Positions 44,469 through 55,000 of a stretch of DNA of 64,000 nucleotides are shown here, in pieces. Both the position numbers and the translations under genes were made by a program. The DNA is taken from NCBI GenBank assembly GCA_001557505.1, contig LSAX01000002.1, positions 1,984,001-2,048,000 on the forward strand, in the 5' to 3' direction. The notes under the pieces were generated by a model that saw nothing but the letters and a program-made list of their open reading frames with translations, was not told the origin of the DNA and did no database searches. Every line of letters starts with the position of its first letter. Positions within the stretch are counted from its first letter, which is position 1. The DNA is from Reticulascus tulasneorum (taxonomy: Eukaryota > Ascomycota > Sordariomycetes > Glomerellales > Reticulascaceae).

Positions 44469-45806
44469 ATGTCTGAGCCCGACCACTCTCAGCACCGGAG
44501 CGATGAGTGTTTCGACTGGAGTGAGCTTCTAAATCTCTCTGCCGACGACAGCTATGTCTCTAACCCCCCACCGGCCAACACAACGCCAGTAAGCAACGTA
44601 AAACATGTTGCAGCTCTACGCGTAAATATGTCAACTTCTCGAGACGAGTATAACACGTCTGCATTTGGAGACGGACACAATGTTACCTCTGACACCGACA
44701 ACGATCCAACGAAGATTGATAGCGTCTACAGTTTCGGTGGGCAGCACGAAGTGAAGTTTATAGCCCCAACCACCGGCAAGGATCCAGTAAGCATTGATGG
44801 CAGCGCTATGAATCTCTCGACTTTAATCGATCATTGGCAGTACTCAAGTCCTGCCAACGGGCACGAAGACAACACTGTCTACCATGACGCTGCTGAAGCA
44901 CTCGCCTCTCCAAATTCTGCTGCCACGCAGCAGGCGGTTCTTGGATTGCCGAGCCACATCTCCGAAGAGTTTGTCCCAACAAGTATTACCTACGACGCAA
45001 GGAACTCTCCGTCCGTGGCATTTTATGATGGATATCAGCAAGGTCAAACGTACAACACCCAAACCCAGTTCGACGGCTTGTATTACAACGCTCCCAACTA
45101 TTCTATGTCATTGACTCAACAATCTGCCTCATTATACCAGCATTCAATTACTAACTCCGCGCAAAGCACCGAGCATCAATCCACCCCAATGCAGACGCAA
45201 ATGACCCAAGCTCCGGGACAAGACCCAGGTCTGTCTTCATCTTCGGCTCCCACGACCTTTGCGAGTTCGGCGGCCAAACAACTGCTCAAGAAAAGAGCCA
45301 AACGCAGCAGCGCAGCCAGAACCAAAATTAGGGAAATGGAAGAGGCGAAGAAGTTCAAGCCAAATGGCAAGCGGCGCAAGCCCGACCCCATCGTTCTGCC
45401 CCCGGGACTGTCAGGCGCGCCGCCGAGGAACTGGATCAATATGACAAGTGACATGTCCCCCGAGGCGAAGAGAGCGGCAATGGAGTACAACAACGCGCTG
45501 TCTACCAAGCACCAAAATCATCACAAGGCGAAAAACAACCAAGCTGCAAAGCGCAGTCGAATTCGGCGCGAGAAGCATATTCGAGACTTAGGTGAGAGCT
45601 TAGCCGAAGAATCCGCTCAGAGACACTATTGGCAGGATACAGCTATTGGCCATGGTGCCGACCCTCTCGGGTGGCTCAAGATCGACGAGGAAGAGAGAGA
45701 TGATCTCATCGCCGACTACCGCCGAGATCCCAAAGACTTTGCAGATAACGGCCCTGATGAGGATAGCGTCGCAGATGCCCAGGACTCTGTATCCCCCGCG
45801 GTTTAG
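44469..45806 (+). CDS. protein with a bZIP-like basic region, putative transcription factor
   Basis: A single exon encodes 445 residues from ATG 44469 to TAG at 45804-45806. The first 280 residues are low-complexity, rich in Ser, Thr, Gln and Asn, as in fungal activation domains. Lys/Arg-rich segments follow (LLKKRAKRSSAARTK, KFKPNGKRRKPD). At 353-374 the sequence KNNQAAKRSRIRREKH fits the bZIP basic-region pattern (N-x2-AA-x-R-x-R-x-R). The following helix has only weak leucine heptads (DLGESLAEESAQ) before a Trp-containing acidic tail, so dimerisation may be atypical. It should be nuclear if the reading is right. No known regulator is recognised. Confidence 0.7.
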   Translation: MSEPDHSQHRSDECFDWSELLNLSADDSYVSNPPPANTTPVSNVKHVAALRVNMSTSRDEYNTSAFGDGHNVTSDTDNDPTKIDSVYSFGGQHEVKFIAPTTGKDPVSIDGSAMNLSTLIDHWQYSSPANGHEDNTVYHDAAEALASPNSAATQQAVLGLPSHISEEFVPTSITYDARNSPSVAFYDGYQQGQTYNTQTQFDGLYYNAPNYSMSLTQQSASLYQHSITNSAQSTEHQSTPMQTQMTQAPGQDPGLSSSSAPTTFASSAAKQLLKKRAKRSSAARTKIREMEEAKKFKPNGKRRKPDPIVLPPGLSGAPPRNWINMTSDMSPEAKRAAMEYNNALSTKHQNHHKAKNNQAAKRSRIRREKHIRDLGESLAEESAQRHYWQDTAIGHGADPLGWLKIDEEERDDLIADYRRDPKDFADNGPDEDSVADAQDSVSPAV

Positions 45807-46443
45807 GCTGGCTGGGAGTTACCCTCACCTCCGAGACGGAAGTACTCGCGTATTTGATTTGGAGGTATTTTCAGCTTTTGGTGTTGGTATGGGAATGCGG
45901 TCAGTTGGTTAGAGATACCAGAAGCATAAAATGCTTCAATCCATCAGCAGTTTGTTGAACATCATTGGTGGAGTTTGGATAGAGGGCTTCGGTCTAGGGG
46001 TTTTCTTTCTTTCTTCGACTCTCCGCGTGGCGAAATAAGTTCGGGTGGCTACGAAATGCCTCAAGTCTTTCCTAACTTGTGGGAATCGTCTTAGTTCATC
46101 TCTATAGACTGTTGTCGTGGAGGATTTGGTTTAGTTTCAGCTTCGAGAATTCATCGTCTCTTCACTCTTAGGCAATAATGAATCGTACTAAACGATCAAA
46201 CTTCCTTTTCAAACTAATTAGTCTTTGTATGTAGCGGCGTGCAATGAGTAAGGGTTTTCACTTCACGACTCATATCAAGTCTTCTCATTGCAGCATGATG
46301 AACTGGTAATATTGTCAACCGAAGAGAAGACTATGGATGGAATTGAGAAGTTTCGCAGGCACACACGCTTATACACAGCGTCTCTCCCCTGGCATGTTCG
46401 CCCAGCTCGGTCAGACTCTTGCCTGGTAAACCAATCTAATGCC
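45807..46443. other. convergent 3' flanks, no gene seen
   Basis: About 640 bases between the stops of the bZIP-like gene and the cysteine-rich secreted protein gene; T-rich and without supportable frames. Confidence 0.5.
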
Positions 46444-47310
46444 TCAACACCCATTGTTTGCGCCAACGCAGCTATTCGAACAAGCGATAACAACGTTATA
46501 GTTATCCGTATCAGTCTCCTGGCCATTGACGCCGTCGTGGCCTCCACATCGACTAGCGTAAATGTCCTCGAAATAGGTGAACAGATAGCGCAGCGCTGGG
46601 TTAATAGGATATCGGTTCTGTGACGCGGAGGATCAGTCATCTGCTCCTCTGATATACGTAAAGAGATCTGCCACTTACGTCGTTGCAGACGAACAAGCCA
46701 GCCGTTCTATGTCGCATCAGGTTGATGCAATAGCCCCACCCGGCCGGGATATAGATCCTCAAATCAGGCACCGTTACTTGCACGGCTTCCCATGTGTCTA
46801 CCCAATTTGCCCTGCACTTATCAGCAACGTCGCAGGTAATTCCGTTCTTATTTCGTGGCCTCAGCCTAGTAAGTGCATTTTGAGCTCGGCGGGCTTTGAT
46901 CTCAGCTGACTCGAAGTCTTCGGGCTTGTATCCAGGGTTGAGTCCCAGGATCTCAGCTAAGATGTCCTATAATAGGAGCAGATCATGTCAGACACTGCTA
47001 ACACGGTTCAACCAGACGTATAAAATGATTATCAGGGAACTTACATCGTACTTGCCGCTGATTGTCACGTTAGGTCCTCCCCAGACAACGGGGCCTTCAA
47101 ATATCATGTCTGCCAGCCACTCGATCTTATCCGTTTCGCCTCTGGGTACTTTGGCGAGCCCTATCCGAGACTCCGAAGCTGCAAGGACCTATTCATCCTC
47201 TACTTAGATCATTGTACAGACTAGAGCGGGAATGTGTAGTGGGGAACGCTTCTCCTTACAGTGTAAGTACCGGCAGCAATGGCCCCAATGACAGTGAATG
47301 AGAAGAGCAT
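46444..47310 (-). CDS. small secreted cysteine-rich protein, effector-like
   Basis: Found only by splicing: exons 47310-47260, 47188-47045, 46966-46679 and 46617-46444 join to 218 residues. The three introns (71, 78, 61 nt) have GTAAGG or GTAAGT donors and TAG or CAG acceptors; all junctions are phase 0 and the intron sequences carry stops or frame breaks. The signal peptide crosses the first junction (MLFSFTVIGAIAAGTYT, then VLA before ASESR). The mature protein has eight cysteines (ITCD, DKCR, GYCI, FVCN, SRCG, IACS, NSCV, NGC at the end), enough for four disulfides. It has no enzyme motif and no known family. Size, secretion and cysteines fit a fungal effector or antimicrobial protein, but function is inferred. 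Confidence 0.75.
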
Positions 47311-48457
47311 TTTGTAGGTATATCGGTAAGATGAGGTCTGATCAGCGCAATAATGGCTACGAGGCAGTGAGTCCACAAAGAGAAATTTGCGATTTGCGTC
47401 GTGTCGATGAACCTCAGATGGACTTGTTGGCACAGCTCACAAAATTTAGGGGTGAGCCCAACGGCATATTTATGCCTCGAGGGGGCATCGTGAAGAAACC
47501 TTTTCGCCTTGTTTGCGCCAGCTGCTAATCATCGTGTCCGCTCTATTCACACGAGAAAAAGTACAATTGAGAAGGAGCCGGATGGGCGAAGAGGAGGCGC
47601 ATTTGAAATAGCGATACAGGAACCGGGCAGTTGAATGAGTTTAAGACGACCTTTAACTTATAACAACCAAGGGAATCGGTACTTCTTCCAGGAACTCCAT
47701 TACTTAATGCGTCGGTTCCACGATCGTATAAGGTTTATTTCATCGGGACCCTATTTCTGGTTGTATAGGATCCATTCAGGAGTAGCAGAACCATGAATCC
47801 GTGGATGGATCCAGACAAGCACCTCCTACGGCGCACCATTTTATACACTTTGCGACACTCAATTCGCCAGACAGTTAGCCGTCAGTCCAGGCTCTCCATT
47901 TTAAGGCCGTAGGAGTAGATCGTGGTGCTGCTGACAGCCGGCAGTTGCACACTATAAGAACTTCTGCACGCAAGGTGTCTTGCCAGTCAAGCGAACTTTG
48001 ACCGACACGCCAGGCTGATATGTATATTTCCACAACTTCCTTGCACTACTGCTAACGTTCTTGTTAGATCAGACATGTTGCTGAGGAAGGAATTCACGTC
48101 TATATTGGTGCACAATCAAGACACAGGATATCGGGCTCATGGTTCTGCTGCTGTAATCACGAAAGAGCAAAGAGTAGGTATGAATTTGAAAAGCAATGTA
48201 TCTCATTGCGGGAGAAATGGTATCTTAATTTTAGCACACAAGCACGAAAACACCGCGCACTCTTCCCCTTATAAGCCAGGACCACACCACAATCCAACAC
48301 AAAATTACCATTACGCACACCCTTGGTATCACGATCCATCATCTAAGGCCGAAAACATTGCGTCTGGCATTGTAAAAGCGATAACTGAGATTGTGAATTG
48401 GGCTGCCTTCGACCGCGCTCATCAGCGAGCCCGGAGCCATTCAACTAGAACGGGAGT
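47311..48457. other. intergenic, no firm gene
   Basis: About 1.1 kb upstream of the secreted protein gene and 3' of the MARVEL gene. A plus-strand frame at 48075-48461 starts with ATG and encodes 128 residues rich in His and Asn (YKPGPHHNPTQNYHYAHPWY) with no known domain; it overlaps the 3' end of the MARVEL gene and is probably not real. Confidence 0.4.
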
Positions 48458-49302
48458 CTAAGCTGGGTAGGGCTGCTGCTGCTGTTGCTGCTGGGGAGGG
48501 TATGGCTGCTGTTGCTGGGGAGGATACTGGCCATAGGGTTGCTGCTGGTACTGCTGCTGGGGAGGCACGTATGGTTGCTGAACAGGTGTGGTACTAGCCT
48601 CGTGCTTGACCGCGCCAAGCTCAGCATTGTTGGTCGAAGAAGTGACGCCTGGACCCTCGGGGTCAGCCATGCAAGCCTTGATGTAAAAGACGAGGATGAC
48701 AATCATGAGAACCCTGCGCGGCTAGTTAGCTACCTACATTCCAGTGACCCATAACAATGGGTTATAAACATACCAGTTGACAGCGCCAAGAGCTGCAGCG
48801 GCGGCCATGCTACCACCATACTTCTTCTCCTCGGTGGTGGGGCCGTAGCAGCCACCGAAGCCGCAGTAGCCCTTCAAGAACAGAGCGGCGACGGAAGCAG
48901 ACCAGGCCCAGCCGGAGAGCCAGAAGATGATGTTGAGCGCATAGGCGATGATGACTGCGATGCGGATGTAGATCTGGGCGGCGAAGCGCTCAACGGCCAA
49001 GACGGCACCCACGACGATCAAGGTCATGATCACCTTGAAAGCAATGTTAGTGTCAGTGTCAGGGGAGGGGATGCGCACACAGCGGTGGAAGGAAGCTGAC
49101 TTACAACGAAGATCATGAACCCCGGAGGACCAGTGTAGCCACCGAGATAGACTCCATAGGCGCCAAACAGAGACAGGTTGTAGGCTGCGGCAACGAGGAT
49201 ACCGACAGAGAGCGCAAGGACGACACATCTGAGGATGAAGATGAATGCGGGCAGAGGAGGGACGCCCTTGGCCGTGAGGCCCTTGATGGAGTTGTTGGCC
49301 AT
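48458..49302 (-). CDS. MARVEL-type four-helix membrane protein with Gln/Pro-rich tail
   Basis: Exons 49302-49105, 49033-48774 and 48713-48458 give 237 residues. Four hydrophobic segments are visible: FIFILRCVVLALSVGILVAA, VIMTLIVVGAVLAVERFAA, IAVIIAYALNIIFWLSGWAW and, crossing the last junction, AAAALGAVNW joined to VLMIVILVFYI. A conserved-looking loop holds YCGFGGCYGPTTEEKKYGG. This is the layout of fungal MARVEL-domain proteins, which organise plasma-membrane or vesicle domains. The cytosolic tail is built of QQQ and PYPPQQ repeats encoded by CAG-rich DNA. No enzyme activity is expected. Confidence 0.85.
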
Positions 49303-49720
49303 TACGTCGGTAGTGAACGGGGTTGTGGATGAGTATGAAAAGGATATCGGAGCTATAATGAGCTGGCTGAGGAGAGGACTTCGTTTTCGATTGATCCACC
49401 TAGAAAGACACAGAGCAGGACACAATGACAAGACACACCGTCTTTCATCCGGGGGGAGGAAGGGGGCAGACCGAGACCTTTTTATCAGAACTGCATGAAA
49501 CAGAACCAAAGCTGCCCAAGCTCCGGGGCTGATGAAAGCGTTAAAATGAGTGGACTGGAATGCAGAGCCACAGCCTCCATCCCCACAGAAAGGACAACCA
49601 TTCCGTCTCAACGCATCTCTTCATCATTATTACCGTCCCCCTGGCTGGGATGGCCACCCGTCCGCGGGACCTACGTAGTATCCTATTCGCGGCGGGCGAC
49701 GCACAAGCAAAGAAGGAAGT

Positions 49721-49747
49721 ACATACATACATACATACATACATACA
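49721..49747. repeat. ACAT microsatellite
   Basis: About six and a half tandem ACAT units in the MARVEL gene upstream region. Confidence 0.9.
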
Positions 49748-51694
49748 CATCAAGACCCCTCCGAAGGCTGAAAAAAGAAGTCATGGTCGTGAGAAGTCCG
49801 AAGAAAAGGGGGTCACGGACGCCGGGATCGTCCAGGACAAGGGACCTTGAGGTGGGGACCGATGCATGAGCTGAGGCCGGGAGTGGTTTGCTTGCAGCAA
49901 CCCTGGAATTATGACTCTGGGCGGGTGGTCATGATTGGCCTGAGTATTTAGATCAAGGCTTTCTTTGTCCAGATAGCATGCCTTGGCTGGTGAGCCGGGT
50001 GCAGCTAGTGGTCAAGCTCTCGCACAGCTAGACGGTTCTGGTACGGGACATATGGTTTCATGTGTAGTGCCCGACCAAAATTTCTTTGGGCATAATTGAT
50101 ATTGGCGGGGTTTCGCCCAGGCCCAAGAGGCCCCATAGTCATTAGCTCTATCTGGTGGCCAGACACGAAGGAAGAAGAGGTAGGACAAATGCGGACACTT
50201 GTACGCCCAATAGTCCAATAGTGTGAAAGTTCCTGCGTCGGTTTGGGCAATGATGGGAGGGCTCAGGGCAGGCAGATGAGCAGGAAAACGGGTTGTGACA
50301 GGGTCGAATTAAAGTTAGCCCTGGCTTGGAAAGAAAAAAAAAAAACCGATCATCGTCGTCGGCAAATTATTACTACTAAGCTGTGTAAGCAAGATGGACT
50401 GGCGCCCACGCGCGGCACATTTCTTTTTTGGCGGGCATGACGCCCTGGCTGGGGCGTCTTTTTGCTCGCTAGAAGATCAAATCAGGAGAGCAAGCCGTAC
50501 TCTGCATCTCGGCTGCGCGTGGAACGAAAATGGAAACAAACGAGGAATTTATTCGCCGCGAGGAAATTCCCCTTCCCCCTTCTCGTGGAGGGAAATCCCC
50601 CAAACTCAATGGAGATTTGAGGATCTTTGTTGGTCTATGTGCCTATGTATTTGCAGATTACCTGAGAGAGGATGGCGAAACACCAGCAGGACCAGCCAGT
50701 ATCCCTGCCTCAATGCAAATGCATCGTCCCGTCAGACGGACAGAGAATTGACCCATCCAATCCATGCCGTTACCCGATTGGGGGCCCACCTGCACTCTCC
50801 CCATATGGTATGATTCAAGTATTAGTATTGTACATGCCCACTGCCGTAGGTAGAGTGGTAGGTTACACTAGCTCCGCAGGCCAGTCCTCCAAGTTACATC
50901 GGGATCATCCATCAAAATTCACGGGACCAAGAGCACCTTCAAGGCCCAGCGTTGCGACCCTATTATTTTGCTTGCTCTTGCTTTTATGATTATCCTCCGC
51001 AGGCCGCACGCACGGGTACGGCAGCCAGGGAAATTATGTATACCACCTACTAGCTACCTTAGTTAGCACATCTGCCGCTTGGTAAAGTCACCTCATATTA
51101 CTCCCTCACTACGGACTATTATTTGCGAAGCGGACGGGAAAACCTGCAACCTACGTAATTTATCTCTGAGGCTGAGAGAGCTGGGCTCATGCTAGTCCAG
51201 TACATGGTGTAATGGTGTGCAACTGCAAACGCAGTCGAGAACCCAAATTCTATTTGAGGAAATCCTCGCTGCGGGATCGAACTTTCGGATATGAACCCTC
51301 CCAGCCTCACCTCCCTCAACGGTTCGTTGGCGTCTGCAAGTGTCCAATAGTTCGGCGTACCCCACCCGGGCACGAAACCTCACATTATCAACCAAAGAAG
51401 ACCACTCCTAACTCTGCTAGTTTTACAGGCAGCGCACGACTAACACTACTCCGTACAAAGAAGTGCGATTGGCAAGCCCGTTGCGGCAGAGTCTCAGGCC
51501 AATTTCAGGCAGCAGAATCTCAAGTCTCAGCCCTTGCCGCTAGCAGTTGTGTTAATACTCAGCAGAGCCATATCCCGAACTCGGCCTCCCAACCAATTGC
51601 TTGTTCATGAGCGTTTGGTGGCGCCGGGCGCAACATCACCAGACAGCATCCCACCTCTCGGCATCAACCATCTCATTGGATCCCGTGCGTGTTT

Positions 51695-51706
51695 CCCCCC
51701 CCCCCC
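51695..51706. repeat. poly-C run (12)
   Basis: Twelve consecutive C, equivalent to a G run on the minus strand. Confidence 0.85.
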
Positions 51707-52052
51707 ACAGTCACCCAGAGTCCGCCGTTTCTCATCAAAAGGAATGCTCGGCGAGGCGGCGGGTAGTATGAGTACAGCGGTGTATTACAGTGCCGAAATA
51801 TCTAAACTAATCTAATAGTGATGGCTCTCCTCTTTCTATCTCCTTTCTTGGTAAACGTACCAGGCATCTGGCGTCCCCGACTCCTCCATCGTTTCGCACG
51901 TCACCCCTCCCAAAGTGCATGCTTGGATTTCCGATGTCAGGGTGTGTATAAAAAGTGTAAAGAAACATGAACGGAATAATGAAAAGAATATCAGATCCTA
52001 TGCCTGCCCGAGTCCCATGAACGCAAAATGCAAAGTACACTTCCATCTTCTT

Positions 52053-55000
52053 TTAAAACGTGGCCACAGCGACCGCAATTGCCTGCGTCTCGGAGTGTGA
52101 GATGGAGACGCTGATCTCCTTTAGACCCGCCTGCTTAGCAGCGGCAGCGGCATCGCCATGAAGCTGCAAATGGGTTAGCTTTTGCCGTCGACTCGTACCT
52201 TGAATTCGGAGAGGACTTACTGTTACGACTGGAGCACCGTTATTGCTCTTCAAGATCTCAATGTCCCTCATCGCAGCACCGGCACCCTTACTCGCGACAC
52301 CAAGGGACTTGAAAACTGCCTCCTTGGCACTCCACCTGCCAGCGAACGAGCTCTGAGGGCTTGGTGCCTGGTTGCAGTATTGGATCTCGCTCTTGGTAAA
52401 GTTCCGCTCTACGAAGGTGTCGTTTTCGATGTTGATGGCCGCAATGTCCTCAACATCGACACCAACCTTGCTGTTCTTTGCCACTACCTTCTGCGTCAAT
52501 GCTACCATCATCTCTTGCGTCTCTTTAGCCTTGGCAGGTGTGACCGTCTTCTCGGAGAGCTTCATGAAGTTGGACGGGTAGCTTAGTGTCGCTGACTTGT
52601 CCTCCGTGACACGAGCATTAGGGTTGAGCAGGACGTGGCTAGTCTGCTCATCGGTGTATGGCGCATTCGCCTTGGCAACGAACAGGCTGTTGTTGATCAT
52701 GCCATTGTGGAAGAATCGGTAAGCCTTCTTCTGTCGAGCTTCGACCTTGGCACAGTAGGTGGCGTAAGTCTTCTCATCGAGCGTCGCGAAGAGATACTTG
52801 GGGTGAACGCCAATGGCCTGGGCACCCTTCTGGCCGAAACCGAAAGAAGTGACCGAGAACGCCTTCACGCCATCGGTTTGAATGCTTCGGCTGGGGTAGA
52901 CGATGAGGTCGTATTGTTCCATCACTTGATCCACGTTGTCCGCATTCCGGTTGCCGGGTACCAACCCACTGTTGAGTACTTGCAGGCAGCCGTTCATCAT
53001 CCAAGCGCCGGCAGCACCCTTGGGATGGCCAGTGAGGTACTTCTGGAAAATGCCCAGGACAGCATTGCCCTTGGTGCGGCCAAGATGGCGCAGCTGCTGA
53101 CAAATGACGGATGATTCGTTCTTGTCATTCGCCTTGGTTGAGGTACCATGGAAAGATGCGACACCGAGATCATCGATCGTAAGGCCCCAGGTAGCCAATG
53201 CGCCGCGAAGCGGAGCAATGGTTGGATCCGTCTTCCAGAAGTTGTTGCCGAGACTGCGGAGGAGCTCTTTCTCTTGTCGCTGCGCCTCTTTCTCGATGTG
53301 TGAGGCTCGATCCTGGGCATACTCCTTCTCGTTGAAAGGCTGGCCTTGAGATTTCATAGCATCAACCTCATCGTACAGGTACTCCAACTCGGATTCATGC
53401 CATTGCTGGATATGCTTCCTGCGAAGCTCAATCTGGCGACGGCGGTACTTGAGGTCGAGAAGCGGCGACGGGAACTTGCCAGGATTCTCGCGAGCGGTGG
53501 TAAGAACACCTTGACCAGGGGCAGGGACTGAGCGACCAATCTTGTCGGTAGCGGTTGTAGTCAGAGCGAGAATACCATGGATAGGCACGCCCATGTCCAA
53601 GGCAAGCTTAGCAGTCATGATGACTTGCACACCACAGCCCTGGGATTCCATGAATCCGTTTCTTGTTGTGGTTGTTGGCCGAGACATCTCGGCTGGCGTC
53701 CGTCCATGTTCAAACTCATCCACGGCGTTGCTTGTTGCCTTCATGTTAGCAAACTCGTACGAGCCTTCCTCGCCGAAGTCATCGAAGCCGCCGACGAAGC
53801 AGATACGAGCTTTGCCTTCCATGATTGTCTCGTAGCCGATATCAACCGACTCAACGGCTGTGGCGCAGGCACCGACTGGTGTTTTGATGGGGCCAGATGA
53901 CGAGAGGAGCAACATGTTGACCCATGCTGCCATCGTATTGATGAAAGATTCTTGAAGAATATCATTTTGAACTGGCTTGTCCAGGTAACGATCTCTGTGC
54001 ATTCCACGAAGAGCACCGGCACCACCCATGCCCGATCCAATACAGTTGCCCACCTCGGAAACGTGGACGTACTTGTAGAACTCGTAAGGATCCGTGATGC
54101 CCGATGACAAGAGAGCTTCCGCAACGGAGACGAGCACGAAGAGTGTGACAGGATCCACCTGATCGACGATATCATCGGGGACGCCGTATTTCTTGGCGTC
54201 CCAGCCTGTTGGAATCTGGCCAGCGACCAGTCGGTCGAATCTGAGTGCCTTCGGGATCAGAAGAGCAGCACCCTTCTTCATGCGCACGATATATTCGCCA
54301 GACTCAGGGATCTCAAAGATCTCAACCTTGTCGCCGTGCTCGCGCTTGAATTCTTCAGCTGTCTCCTTGGAAGCCTCGAATGGCTCGAGATCCTCTTCAA
54401 TGACAACCTCGTGAAGGAGCTGCTTCTTGTTGGGGTCGTAGCCCTCGAAAAGCTCTGGCTCAATCAATCGGATACCAGAGTGATCAAGAATGTACTTCTC
54501 GTACTTTTGCTTGATATCCTTGTCATCAACGGGATCCCCAGTCTTGGCATCTACCCAGCCAGAATACGGCTGTCCCTTGACTGGGCCATTGTGATTCTTG
54601 ATGAGGCCCATGATCCAAGCCATTTCCACACACCCCTCAAGCGAGAATTGACCGTAAGCCTCCATCTCCCATCGAGTTCGTGAATTACCCCATGGGCCGA
54701 CTTCAGCAAATCCAGTAACTACCACGACCCTTTCCAGGTCAACCATGCCCTTGAGGCTATCGTTCAGAGGAGCGACGTCATTCTTCCAGTCCGGAAGTGT
54801 CGGGAAGTCGAACTTGAGGTTGGCCCGAGGTTCAATGACCTTCTTCTTGTACAAGGCTTCCGAGTTGGCGCCGTTGACAATCTTGTTCTCGATACTGGTC
54901 TCCTTGGTAACGGCGCGACGGACTTCGCTGTCTTCCATGATATCCTTGCGCAGCTTGGTCATCGTTTCGTTCAGTTGGGGGATGAATTGCAGACCACCAT

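Larger units (their letters stand above)
49303..52052. other. intergenic with simple repeats, no gene seen
   Basis: About 2.75 kb between the MARVEL promoter and the 3' end of FAS alpha. It holds an ACAT repeat (49721-49747), a 12-base C run and scattered CTACCTA-like motifs. Frames of 60-140 codons occur on both strands but overlap and carry no domain or splice support. Confidence 0.5.

Noticed and set aside
48075..48461. 128-codon plus-strand frame rich in His and Asn
   Set aside because: It overlaps the 3' end of the MARVEL gene on the other strand and shows no domain.
52164..52220. Reading FAS alpha straight through the second intron (19 extra residues)
   Set aside because: The segment has a GTAAGT donor, a CTAAC branch site and a TTTGCAG acceptor, and it interrupts the conserved phosphopantetheinyl transferase domain; it is an intron that happens to keep the frame.
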